64,000 nucleotides of DNA from Tigriopus japonicus (taxonomy: Eukaryota; Arthropoda; Copepoda; Harpacticoida; Harpacticidae): NCBI GenBank assembly GCA_010645155.1, contig CM021312.1, positions 6,849,698 through 6,913,697 on the forward strand, given 5' to 3'. Numbering within the stretch: the first letter of the stretch is position 1; each line of letters starts with the position of its first letter. A program made the translations under genes and the position numbers. Shown here piece after piece: positions 20,961 through 31,923 of the stretch. The notes below the pieces were generated by a model that was given only the letters and a program-made list of their open reading frames with translations, was not told the origin of the DNA and did no database searches.

Positions 20961-22322
20961 ATGTGGCTTAAACTTGCTATTATTACCTTGGGCCTAAATA
21001 TCGGTATGGAGTTGAAAACAACAAATACTTTTGACATTCATTGAACCTTTAATCAATTGCTCAGGAGTTGGGTTTGCCTACATCAATCCTGTGGTGGATT
21101 CAAATCATCCTGATCCAGGTGTTTTAAGGCTGCCTACGGGCGAATATGTGGCCGTGACCACATCAAACTTGAATCAAGAAGGAGATCTTTTCCCCATTTT
21201 GTTCTCCACGGATTTGATTCATTGGGAAGAGGTGAGAAACGGCTATTTAGATCAAATCTTCGAAGGTCCATTGTTCAGAAGTTACCATTTATTTCAACAA
21301 CATTTTACCTCCCATTGTCTTTTTTATGAATCCTATGATCGCGATTAATTAAAACATTTGTTAAAAAATGATAAGGGATTAGTTGCCTTGGTAGTTGACA
21401 ATTCAAGTTTTCTTAATTTTACTGAAGTGTCTTTACAATCAATTTTTCCAGAGAGGACATGTATTTTCGAGAGACCAGTGGCCAACATGGGCTTTTCAAG
21501 ATTTTTGGGCACCAGAAATCCATTTGGTCGATGGAAGGTATCAAGTTTACTTTTCAGCCAGACAAAGTGTCGACAATAAATTAGCTATTGGTGTGGCCGT
21601 TTCTGAAAACGCCGTCTCTCCATTTGGCCCTTATATGGATGTGGGCCACCCTATCATTCAGGGTGAACCAGGTGTGATCGACATTCATTTCGTTAAAGAT
21701 CCAACGTAAGTAATCACAAGGTGTTGCACATATACCCTTTTTGCTTAAAGGGAACCTTCATATCCTTAGCAACAATGACAAGCCCTATTTGGTCTGGAAA
21801 ACGGACGACAATGCTCTGAATCAACCTTCCAAGATCTACATTCAAGAGGTTGAACCAAACGGGATAGATTTTGTTCCGGGAAGTCAAGCAACTATGATTA
21901 TGGAAGCCACGGAACCTAGCGATGTCAACGTGGTCGAAGGCCCGTCCATTTTCTACCAAGATCCCTATTTTTACCTTCTCTTCTCGGGCGATGTCTATCT
22001 TAGCCCTTACTACCATACCGTAGTTGCTCGATCCTTTAACATCAAAGGCCCCTACGAAAGAGCTCCATTGGATCTCACATTCCTTCACACTGATCTAGAA
22101 AAGTTCGAAAATGGCGAGGACTGCACGTTTGTGGGTCCAGGACATGGATCCCCCGTAATTTCTCCCACAAACCGATGGGTCTATGTATACCATACCTGGC
22201 GATATGGTTTGGTCGATGTCTATCCCCCCGGTCGTGTGATGAATGTGGATCCCATCAAGTTTGACGAAAATATGTGGCCGATGGTTGGTGTGCCAAGTGA
22301 CACTGAGCAGCCCAATCCATAG
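20961..22322 (+). CDS. secreted glycoside hydrolase family 43 enzyme (arabinanase/xylosidase type)
   Basis: GH43 enzymes are inverting five-bladed beta-propeller hydrolases that act on arabinan, arabinoxylan, xylan or galactan. Exons: 20961-21003, 21065-21231, 21452-21705 and 21770-22322, with phases consistent at every join, giving 338 residues. A signal peptide (MWLKLAIITLGLNIGVGFA) is split by the first intron. All three catalytic carboxylates expected for the clan are visible. The general base is in SNHPDPGVLRL, the pKa-modulating Asp is in GVIDIHFVKDPT, followed by NNDKPYLVWK, and the general acid Glu is in VVEGPSIFYQDPYFYLLFSG. The DFWAPEIH motif, also typical of GH43, is present. Substrate cannot be told from the sequence. 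Animal GH43 genes are unusual, but three spliceosomal introns and a signal peptide argue against contamination. The stop is 38 bases from a convergent gene. Confidence 0.88.
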
Positions 22323-22333
22323 AACTCATTACC

Positions 22334-22339
22334 TTTATT
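22334..22339 (-). terminator. polyadenylation signal of the Thr-rich secreted protein gene
   Basis: AATAAA on the minus strand lies 21 bases past the stop at 22361. Cleavage 15-30 bases further on would fall in or at the end of the GH43 coding sequence, so the two transcripts should overlap antisense. Confidence 0.6.
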
Positions 22340-22360
22340 GGATTGTCTACTTTTATCCAG

Positions 22361-24261
22361 TTAGTGTGGGAAAATGCAAATTTTACAGAACTTCTTCTTT
22401 AAACCATCAATTAATGGTCCTTCAGTGACATCGTCCTCGTGTTCGTAGTAATCCACGCTGTAGTCCAAAGTATCCTTGAAACCACTGGAAGGGGCGTTGG
22501 CAGCACAACACAACCTCCCTTGACCGCAATCAGAGTTATCGTTGCATTGGAAGCTAGTCAATAAACAAAGATCGGAAATGGTCTTCTCGATTCGATTTTG
22601 GGTTGGAGAGCTCATTAAAGTAGTCAATGCCAGCTCTTCCTCCAGTTTGGTTCCGAAGTTGAAAAGATGAAGGAAATTGATCTCTGAATAAGGCGGACAG
22701 GTTGGTGGAGGTGACGAAGTCTAGAAGGAAAATGACTTGATATATGAAGTTTGCACTTTTGTCATGAATGGCAAGACACAATCATTCTAAGCGATTGATC
22801 ATTTGGGTCGTAAGAGGCTTGCCTCTTTTGTCAGTTTGTTTCAGAAAAGGAAATTGATATTTTTTTGAATGAGGAAAACTATACAGTTACGTAATGTATT
22901 GAGCAAAGGGCCCCTTTTTAAAACTAACATTTTAGGGAACCAAATTTGATGTCATCTAAAACTGGCTAAACATTATGTTCATTATATTTATGGTGGTTCA
23001 ACTTGTATTTTCTATAATTGTTTTACCTATAGATCCAAACTAATAACACAACGCCAAAAAGTTGCTTTTGATAGGATTTTTAATTAGAAATGTTACTTCA
23101 GCAAAAGAGTTTTAACTTTGTATCAAGAGAGGGCAAAAAATGGCTAGAGAATATAGTTGGAAAGAGAAGTTGGTTTTTGGCCAAAGGTACAAAGGCTTTA
23201 TTAACAGTGATTAGTGACCTATCATTGACGCTAGGTCACATGTTATGAGTACTAATTCGAATAGCTCGAATGTGCCATAATTAGGCAGGTTAACGATCGT
23301 TAACTCTCTGTACAGCTGTTGAGTTTCAAGTGTGGCGGACTGCCATTAATTTGACCTGATTTGAGGCTTTTTGAATCAGTGAAAGGAGTTTGGAGGTGCT
23401 GAGAAAAAACTTGGAGTGAAGAATTGCTTCTTTTTTAGTTTTTCTTAGAGGATTTACTCTATTACATGCATATATTAGAAATAGCTTGTCTAAAGTGAAA
23501 TTTGCGCTTTACGCGTTAACTTTTGTGGCCATAATTGTAACTTTTCGAACTAAAAGTTCGTTTTTATTGCTCGATCCCATCTCATTCTCACTGTCAGTTT
23601 CTGTCTGTTCCATAAAAAATATTTTTTCTTGCAATTTCTATGACAGAGTGGCATTGCGTATCCAATCTAGCTTACTCTTTGTCAGAAACTTTTACTGCTA
23701 CATGGATACAGCAATGACGATGGATATTCTAGATAATTCAAGACCGATGCCAAATCACAATGCAGTAAAATTACCTGGCTCGTTGTTGTTGTAGTTATTA
23801 TTGTCGTTGTCATTGTTGATGTTGTTGTTGTTGCTGTGGTGGTGGTGGTGGAAGTGGAAGTAGTAGTAGTTGTTGTTGTTGAGGTGGAAGTGGTAGTTGA
23901 TTGTGAAGTTGTCGATTGTGAGCCTGGGGTTCCAACAGTGCCCATGGGTATATTTGGATAAGTGCCCATACCGAGGCTGTCAAAACCTCCATCATCATCG
24001 TCCTGAGGATGAATGGAAGTGTTTCCTTTGCAGAATTCCGAGTCATATGACAGCCAACAGCGCTTGAAATAGATGAGAGCTGCAAGGAAAGTTGAATCAG
24101 TGGTGCCTTCGTTCTCTACCGCTGTGATTCGTTGGTCAAAACTATTTTGACAAGTACTTACAACTCTTCTTCCAACTCCAAAACAGAACCCCATCCGCCG
24201 ATGGAGTGGCAAACAAAGCAATTAAAGTCGCAGAAACCAACACCTGAATGTTGAACTTCAT
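22361..24261 (-). CDS. secreted Thr-rich (mucin-like) protein with Cys-rich C terminus
   Basis: I do not recognise a named family. Exons on the minus strand: 24261-24162, 24079-23775 and 22720-22361, in phases 1 and 0, giving 254 residues. The start gives a clear signal peptide (MKFNIQVLVSATLIALFATP, then SADG). Next comes a Cys-bearing segment (FKRCWLSYDSEFCKGN) and a Ser/Thr tract of about 45 residues, probably O-glycosylated. The C-terminal domain has CNDNSDCGQGRLCC and a final FCKICIFPH; the C-x2-D-x2-C-x4-x-C-C spacing resembles WAP-type or dickkopf/colipase-like cores, but too few cysteines are visible to assign one. An extracellular matrix, mucus or cuticle role is inference. Intron 2 (1054 bp) includes a perfect 16-bp palindrome at 23289-23304. 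The gene is tail-to-tail with GH43. Confidence 0.7.
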
Positions 24262-25929
24262 CTTGTTGAGAGAGCAAAGAGTGAACTAACGTGAAACCTA
24301 GGGCTGGTTTCCCCTTCAAAAGCCAATATCGAACTGACATTGGGGTGGGATCGTTGCAGCTAACTCAGGTCCTTTCCGCTCAATTACGGCTTCTTTGGAG
24401 TTCCCCACTTTTCTTTTGGCTTTATGGTATTATTCGACAATACATACAGTCGCTCTCAAAAGTTTCAGACGAAGATGGTTACAAACATTTTGGAAAGTTG
24501 ACCATATTTTTGGATTGACAGAGAGACAAATTATCTATCAGCATCAAAATTACTATTAAGTTTTTGGTTTGGACCGAAAAGTTTTATTATTGCATTAGAT
24601 GTGTCTTAATCATCCTTTCGACACATCATCTGTCCATAAGCAATTTCAAGGAGATTGTGTTTTTGTCAGCATTTTGATTTTTGGGTGAGTACATGTGATA
24701 TGATGAAGTTTTAGTGAATTTGTCTCCCACTCGCTCGTGAGGAAGAATTTTACAAGCAAATTTGTGTCAAATATATTTTTCGTTTATCAAACGTGTAGAA
24801 GCCCTGTGGTAGTTTTATCAAAGAGACATCATTCCTTTTTTTCCTCTTGCCGGGAATTTTTGTGCCCAAAGAAAAAGAATAATGACTTTTTGAACAAAGA
24901 CTTGAATATTAGTCCTTCTAATTGGCGCTCAAGGATGTTTATTGATAATAGAGCGTGCGTACCTTGAGCGAGGGAGCCGTTCTTGAATACAAAATCTTAG
25001 TTTTGTAACGGGTCAATGAATTCCAGTAATACTTTGCCTGAGTATACCTTAAACTGTTTTCTTCAAATGGTGTTACTACAATGTAATCACGAAATATATG
25101 TGTCACGAATGATTCTTGATTTAATAGGGGACTCTAATTCGTGACAACCCTGTGCCTCTCACGCTTCAATTAGTTAATTTTTGAATTAAACTTCGAATCA
25201 ATTTTGAGGTTGGCTGTACACATTTTAGTTGCTAGGACGTTTGCCCTTATATTTTAACACCCAACCCAACCCTTTTCCACGAGAAATTTGCTCGACATCG
25301 GAAAAAAGTAAGAAGACTTGAAAATGATCGATCAATTTGTCTTTGTATTATTGACATAATTTGACCAAATCGATCTTGAACAGTGACCCCCTCTTTAGCC
25401 GATTACACTAGGGCGTTGTCGTCTTTTCATTGAACAAGTGATCTATAACAAATTGTAACAGTAGGGTCCTATTTTTAAAACCCCTTGTAAACCTGCTTCT
25501 AAATTCTGCGACAAATACGGAAGAAAAAGCAGAATGAAGAAAGAGACGTGTCTGTCAGAATTTTGTTATTTTCATGGACCGATTCCGTGTATTCCGAGAA
25601 GAGAAAAAAGCTTGTTCCAATGCGAAGGTCATTGGGTTTCGGTGAAGCAAATGTAATATCCGATGATTCCGCACGTTTTATTGGGAATCAAAATATGCAA
25701 TACGAATCTTGGACAATGACAACGTTTTCCTGGCACTGACCCAGAACAAAAAGTCAGAGAACAGAGAGAGAGAGAAGATTGGGATTGGGTGGACAATCTC
25801 AGTCATTGAATGAGATGCACTTCCAGAGTTTGAGCGAGTCGCTCGGAACCAGCGAACTAAAACTACGTACTTTCCAACTGGAATTCATTCTCTTCCATGG
25901 CAAATTGGCCACACTACCACAACTGAGGC
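24262..25929. other. intergenic, no gene recognised
   Basis: Only short frames without domains. A small inverted repeat (CACGAAT ... ATTCGTG) lies at about 25104-25145. The first 200 bases should carry the promoter of the Thr-rich protein gene. Confidence 0.4.
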
Positions 25930-26472
25930 TCAGATTTCCGCATCTTGTTCGGCAACACTCACGGAATTGTCTTCATACCCTTCTCCGGTATCATCAAAGT
26001 TGTATGCGTTTTTCGAACTCGAATGCTGTTGATCCAACATAGCCATGGGTGAAATGGCATTTGCATCGGCATCCTCCTCTCGACTTGAGCCCGAGGACAG
26101 ATATCGACGAGAGAGAAATTGATAAGCCTCGTGTAAAATTCTGGCATCGTCCCTCTGTTTCTGTTCGGCTCCAGGACCGCTTTTCTCGATATTGCGGTTC
26201 ATTCCGACGCGTTTTCCCGACTGATGTCGTCGAGTTTCAATCTCTTGCATTCGCTTTGTTAAAGCACTGGACAGTTCGGTCTTGGGATTGTGACCCGCTG
26301 AAGGGTCGAGAACGCGAGAACTACTAAAACCCATAATGGCCAAGGCTTTGGACAAGTCCATTTTGGGTTTGGCCACGCTTTGAGCCACGGACTGCCATTG
26401 TTGATTGATCGGGTCTTGCGAGGAGGACGTTAAAACTGGCGAGGAGCTTCTTTCCGTCATGGAGACACTCAT
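25930..26472 (-). CDS. hypothetical protein, 180 residues
   Basis: I do not recognise this protein. A single frame of 180 codons opens MSVSMTERSS and ends SVAEQDAEI. It is hydrophilic, with a Ser/Gln-rich start, a central basic part likely to be helical (TELSSALTKRMQEIETRRHQ; DDARILHEAYQFLSRRYL), and an acidic tail with GEGYEDNSVSV. No signal peptide or membrane segment is present, so a cytosolic or nuclear location is inferred. The amino-acid composition looks coding rather than random. Whether it is a complete intronless gene or the last exon of a longer one is open; a plausible minus-strand AATAAA lies about 250 bases beyond the stop. Confidence 0.5.
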   Translation of the reverse strand: MSVSMTERSSSPVLTSSSQDPINQQWQSVAQSVAKPKMDLSKALAIMGFSSSRVLDPSAGHNPKTELSSALTKRMQEIETRRHQSGKRVGMNRNIEKSGPGAEQKQRDDARILHEAYQFLSRRYLSSGSSREEDADANAISPMAMLDQQHSSSKNAYNFDDTGEGYEDNSVSVAEQDAEI

Positions 26473-27568
26473 TTTGGGATGACTGCAGTGCTGAAGTGGA
26501 CAATGATGTTATCGTTGCGTACAAGGGGACTGTTAGAGATTGGAAAGGCCGCCTTGACACTCAGACTTGATTAGTCGCCTTGAATAAAAGGCCCGAGTGT
26601 GTGTGCATGGTTTGAAGAGCTCCACTTGATTTGAATGTCGCCCGAATACTGCATCCATCCACATTGATTTCCAAGACCCCCATGACGAGGAAAACTATTT
26701 GAAAAGGACTTGTGCAAACCTAGCCAAGAGCTCTCTTTTCTCTGGCTCTACAACTTCCGTTTGTGGCACAACAACAACTACGACTACCACTTGAACAACG
26801 ACGACTTTTCCTGCTCGTCTTGCCAACCTTCGTGAGGGCCCTTCTTCTTCTTTGAAAAAGGTACCAAAGAGGAGACGTGATTATTGCCCATGATCCCTCT
26901 GCACCTGGGCCAAATTTAGCCCTTGATCTAGTACACTTGTTAAAAAGACCACTGCTTGTACGGAAAACCTTGTCAAACCGATCTAAAGGCCTCTCCATAA
27001 TGAATGAACCGAAAGGAGTTTCAATGGAAGTTTTCATAAAGAACGTCCTCGACAACAGGGTATTTCTGAAGAACCCATTCATAGAGCGCAAGCATGATTT
27101 ATACACCAGGATAAACTAATGACATCAAAGGGCCCATTCAGAGCCACACGTGATTCCATGATTGAATTTATGTGTCTGGTGGCCGAATTTTTTGTTGTTC
27201 TTTCGCTGAATGACCATCCACCGTCAAAGACGTTCGTTCAAAGCGAGGAAGGAAGAAAAAGAAAAATAAGGTCTTTTCTTAGCCTAACCTGCAGGCCTTT
27301 GGTTTGTTCCTGCTTACTTTCAGAGTGTTTGGTTGGCCTCCAGTTTCCTGGGGAGAGCATGACAAGGCCCACGCAGTTCGACAATGATACACGATTAACG
27401 ACCAACAACCAACCGACCGAGAAACGACTCGGAGGATATTCAAGCCCGCCAATGTTCAAAAGCACATGTTGTTGGTCCACAAACGACCAACTAAATAGGA
27501 GTGTGTAGTGCAAGTCAGTCACGGATAACCTTGCTTGGTCTTGGAATTTGCCCTTTCCCGTCATCCCA
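26473..27568. other. intergenic, no gene recognised
   Basis: Frames on both strands (for example 26720-27106 minus, 27119-27508 plus) lack domains, and their composition looks like noise. Nothing else is seen. Confidence 0.4.
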
Positions 27569-29288
27569 TTAGAATTGATTTATGGATCCAACACTCAGGT
27601 TGATTAGAGGACATGCATCTTTGGCCAATTTCGAAAAGGCCGTGGGCTTATCAGCTGATCCCCACGATGGATAACCCTCCGTATATTCTCGCCAAAGCTT
27701 CAATCCATGACTTTTGAGCTCTTCTAGATTTTGAAGCACCAACTTGGTTCGAGCTGGATCAAAGATTCGCCAATGTTTGTCCTCTTCCACTGGACAGAAT
27801 ACGTCGGAAGTCAGCACTTTAGCGTCACTTTTTGCTCCACACTCTTTGAAAAGAAGTTCGGTAATGAATTCCACTGAGCACTTTTTCTTGAGTCGTTGCG
27901 TAAGAAGATGGCTTCCAGCGGCCTTTGGGTTCTTTGAGTCATGAAAGTGAACCATTTGCTCCATTGCATCCAAGGCCAACGGATGTTTGCTTCGTAGAGT
28001 CAATGGGTACGGTTCGATTAAGTCGTCATGACATCTGGGTAAGATGTCCCCCATCCAGGAGAGGGATCGTAAGAGAAGGGTATCAAAACTGAGCACCGTT
28101 CCACCAAATTTGTAAAGCATGGCAAAAGTGAGCGCGTTGGATAGATGCTCGGGCATTTGATCGGACTCGTGGAAACCCGATTCAACGAACCATTGTTCCA
28201 AGTACATGTTTTGCTTCAAATACCTGAAAAAAAGTTTCAGTCTTGTAATCTTGAATCGTTTTTTTTCTATTTCTCCAGAAATTTTAGGGTGCGCCACTCA
28301 AAATTGGGGATGGATACTTTTTTTACAGATATTTTTTACCAATTGAGTCTGCTCATGTCATGAGATGTTTTTTAGGAGGACCAAATTTTTTCCGTTTTAA
28401 CCTTGCTACACCTCCAAAACGACACATGCTTGAGTCAGGGTTAAATTTGGAATCTTTTGGAACTAGGAGATCTTGTTTCCGTTTATTCTTCAGATCTCTT
28501 TTCCATTGGATATATTCCGACGAGGAACATGGGAGGCAAAAAATTTATGTAATTTTGCAATCGAAAGGTCTCAATGGAACAAAATGATTCAGAACAAGAT
28601 GGTGGACTTTCTGCTAGTGAGGTGTGAAACACTTTAAATCCTTGGTAATAAGGACTTGAATGATTACTTACAAAATCAGACAAAGATATACCAATTACTG
28701 TCTGAGTCTCCAATGAAATCTGCAATGTCGTTTGTCCGCTTTCAGGTGTAGATCCTATTTCTGAACTTACTTAGATACTTTGATGTAACGAAAGACGACG
28801 TTTTTGTACGATAGTAGAACACTCATGGTGCGGCTGTGAACAATATTCGTAATATTAGGAGTGATGAAGAGTACAAAAATATGTCTTCCAGGATGCAACT
28901 GTGCAGCAGCCTCAACGGGACACGCCTCTCTGGCATTCAAATCCTGGGCTCCAGACGAGACAAAAAAGAACATATCTCCATTGAGCATCACCTGAAACGA
29001 GATGAAAGGCTCTTAATGATTGTGTCTTGAATGAAGGTTCAACCTTACCTCGTTGGGATCCAACTCGTCAAAGATTTTAACTTCGTCGTCCAATTCATCT
29101 AAAGGCATGTTGTTTTCATCCGCCTCTTCATGCACGCGTGCCAGATCGTCGAGTCGGTTTTGGAGTTCAGAATTCAAAGCCATGAAATCTGCACTCTCGT
29201 GACGATTATTGTAAATCACCGTAATTGATATCACAATACAGAGCAAAATTATGGTGGTTGCAAATGGTCTTTTGAATTTCCAAGCCAT
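27569..29288 (-). CDS. A4GALT/alpha-1,4-GlcNAc-transferase family protein with degenerate DXD motif
   Basis: The family comprises Golgi type II glycosyltransferases of the Gb3-synthase (A4GALT) type, which transfer galactose or N-acetylhexosamine to glycolipids or glycans. Exons on the minus strand: 29288-29049, 28991-28771 and 28223-27569, in phases 0 and 2, giving 371 residues. A short basic N terminus is followed by a signal anchor (ATTIILLCIVISITVIY, residues about 10-26), an acidic stem, and then the catalytic domain. The family's nucleotide-sugar motif YKxGGxYLDxD reads YKFGGTVLSFDTLLL here. The first Asp of DXD is Ser, and Tyr-Leu is replaced by Val-Leu. The C-terminal Gb3-synthase-like region is present (GSHLLTQRLKK, VFCPVEEDKHWRIF, LKLWREYTEGYPSW). 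Loss of the metal-binding Asp suggests reduced or altered catalysis. It is head-to-head with a related gene that has an intact motif. Confidence 0.85.
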
Positions 29289-29447
29289 TCTACTCAATGG
29301 AATGTGTGTTTACCTTTTTGACTGATAAGCCACTTTTTCGTCTTATCAATTGTTTAGTAAGATAAGGCGGTAACGGAACATCGCATTGTGAATCGCTTGT
29401 CCGTTGATATTTGAATCGATATTTTGGTCCTCTTTCCCAGCAATCAC
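29289..29447. promoter_or_regulatory. bidirectional promoter between paired glycosyltransferase genes
   Basis: Only 159 bases separate the start codons of the two divergent genes, so both core promoters and 5' UTRs must lie here, or start in upstream non-coding exons. No TATA box or initiator could be assigned confidently. Confidence 0.5.
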
Positions 29448-31923
29448 ATGAAGTCTTCCATGAGATCCCAAAGCCAAAAGATCGCTTTGTTCATCATTGG
29501 ACTATTTTCGGGTTGTGTACTTTTACTACAACATCAGGCCTTCTTCAAACCACGCATTGACCCCAACTACCTTCGAACTCGCAATCATTCAGTGACTTCC
29601 CTTCTCAAATTCACAGAAATCCTCCAATCGATAACGTTTAACTTCACACCCAATGAAAGCAGTTTCTTCTTGGTGGAATCTTCCGGTCGATCCACTCTAA
29701 CTATTCGAGAGCTTTGTACCATAGAAAGTGTGGCCACTCACCATCCTGAGCATTCTGTGTATGTATTGCTCACCACCAACTTATTAAGAAAGACTTGGCC
29801 TACTCGGAAACTCATCGAGATCTATCCCAATGTCCAGTTTCGTTTTTTGGAATTCGAATCTTTCATCAAGGCATCTCCCCTCCGCCATCTTTGGTATTCG
29901 GGCCAGATTCAGAAGAGCTTGTATTTGGTCTCTCATGTCAGCGACATTGTGAGGTTCCTTATCTTGTACAAATTTGGAGGCTATTACTTGGATCTCGATC
30001 AACTCCTACTTCGACCGTTACCCGACCTTCCCAATTTCATTGGCAAGGAGAGCAGTTTTGTAGGTGAGGTTCGTGCAAGTATTCTTATTATCTCGTAAGG
30101 ACAAGGAGGCTCTTAAGGGGAAAATAGCATGTTATTTGTTTCAACATGCTCTTTGAGATACCCAAAATACGCAATGAACTCTCGCTCTGGTGTGTGAGCG
30201 AGTCGGAACATGCATTGCGTGATTTGTTTCCATTTAGGAATCGTGTTGTTCCCTTGTTATTACCACTTCGACCTCAAGAATGGTCTCTCTTTTTGATAGT
30301 AGAGAAACATGTGCTTCTTAAACATTGAAGAGTGCACAATGCAAACTTGTGACAGATGAATCTGATTTGTCTCTGTCTTTTCATACGGATTTTTCGTGAA
30401 ACCCAAGGAAAAATGAGTAGGGATCACGGCAAATGGTGATGGATCAAAAAATGGCTTTTCCGCAAAGCTGCTCCAGAAGTTTGTTGTGGCAGAAACATAA
30501 ATCAACACAATACAAGTTAGGATAGTTCTTTATATATCAAGTATAGCTTTTTATCAATGATGGAGTTTCTTATCCCTAACTCTATTAGTTTCATTTTTGC
30601 CATAGTGAAAACAATTTCACAAAAAGTGGAAAGGAACTGACAAATGCTAAGTTAACTGACTACAAAGTGATCGTCAATGGTAAATAGTTTAAACAAGTAA
30701 ATACTTTAGGCAAGAAAAAAAAGCATTCCCAAGGAACAGTAGTTAAAAAAAAATCTGCAAACAAATGCACGATTTAAGAGCATTGCCTGCAAGCAGGAAT
30801 ACTATTCCAGTCTCGAGAAATTTTCTCAAACTAACAGACGTTATGTAATGAAAAAATTTCTTTTCCGGACAAAGATTCTAATATGTTGACAATGTTTATT
30901 ATGAACATAATATTTGAGTCTTTGGTTTGTTTCAAATGTTAAATTTTGACATTTTTTATTACGTGAAACTGAAGGAACAGGTGTCTTCATGCAATATCTT
31001 CATTGTCCAATTCGTTGCCATATGCATTCGTTGGATATACGTAGGAACTGATCCTGTGACAGCTTTTAAAGCAGGGTTAGATGTTTTTTTTAAATACCAA
31101 ATTTCGTATAAATGTTAATTGTTTGAATTATTGTATTTATGATTGATTTGTTTACAGGGAATCGCATTCCTTGCAGTGATAGTAAAAATCTCCAACCACA
31201 AAAAAGATATCACGAGTTATATTTACATCACGGGACACCCAAGTAATATACTGTACACCACACGCGGAAACTTTGACTGTTGTGAAAATATATATTTACA
31301 ATACTAAATATGATATGTATGAAACCAAACCAATATTTAAGTTTTACTGTTATCCACCTACTTGATTCAAGAATCCCATTACTTCTATGACAGGAACTAC
31401 TATCTTTTTATTTTTTTGTGACCAAAAGAAGTGTTTGTAATTTTCAAGTAAAGTTATTATCATTATCATTATTCCAGGTGCTGGAGTCTTGCGGTTTCGT
31501 GCGAAACATCAAATTCTCGACAAGTTCATCCAAAGACTTAGAACTTCCTTTCGGGGCGAAAAATGGGGTGCCAATGGACCCATGATGGCCACCTCAGTCC
31601 TTCAAGCTCATTGCTCCTCTTTGAAAAATAATCAATGTGGCGATATCAGTATCTTGCCCAAAAGCGCATTCTACCCCATCCATTGGAAAAAATGGCACCG
31701 ATATTTTGACTCTGAGGAGACTGAAACCGTCTTGGAGGAAATCAGTAATAACACCTACAGTATTCATTTATGGGGCAAAATGAGTGGGGAACGACCCTTG
31801 GGAGGATACAACGCATACACCACTCTGGCTGAAAAGCACTGTCCAGTGACCTTTGCTCAAGTGAACATCCAATCCAATTTGCCCTCCTGGCATCAAGTAG
31901 TGTTTTCCACCTTTGGCTTTTAA
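29448..31923 (+). CDS. A4GALT-family glycosyltransferase with intact DXD motif
   Basis: Predicted Golgi type II glycosyltransferase of the lactosylceramide 4-alpha-galactosyltransferase type. Exons 29448-30063 and 31478-31923 join in phase 1 and give 353 residues, the usual family length. The N terminus has a signal anchor (KIALFIIGLFSGCVLLLQHQ). The sugar-nucleotide motif is complete: ILYKFGGYYLDLDQLLLRPL, with DLD as the DXD. Other family marks are the stem-proximal NFTPNESSFFLVESSGR, ARE-type RELCTIESVATHHPEH, and in exon 2 ANGPMMATSVLQAHC, IHWKKWHRYFD and SIHLWGKMSGE. The Met at 29448 is preferred to open sequence before it because it precedes the signal anchor. The 1.4-kb intron is AT-rich with no recognised content. 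The nearby minus-strand gene is a divergent paralogue. Confidence 0.88.

Noticed and set aside
21741..21769. Earlier acceptor at 21750 for GH43 exon 4
   Set aside because: It puts the exon out of phase; the acceptor at 21769 restores phase and the DPTNNDKPYLVW motif.
23289..23304. Perfect 16-bp palindrome GTTAACGATCGTTAAC
   Set aside because: A single isolated site in an intron; no paired or repeated context to give it meaning.
28660..28730. Possible extra exon between exons 2 and 3 of the minus-strand glycosyltransferase
   Set aside because: Both possible acceptors lead to an in-frame stop; direct joining of 28771 to 28223 restores the family sequence.
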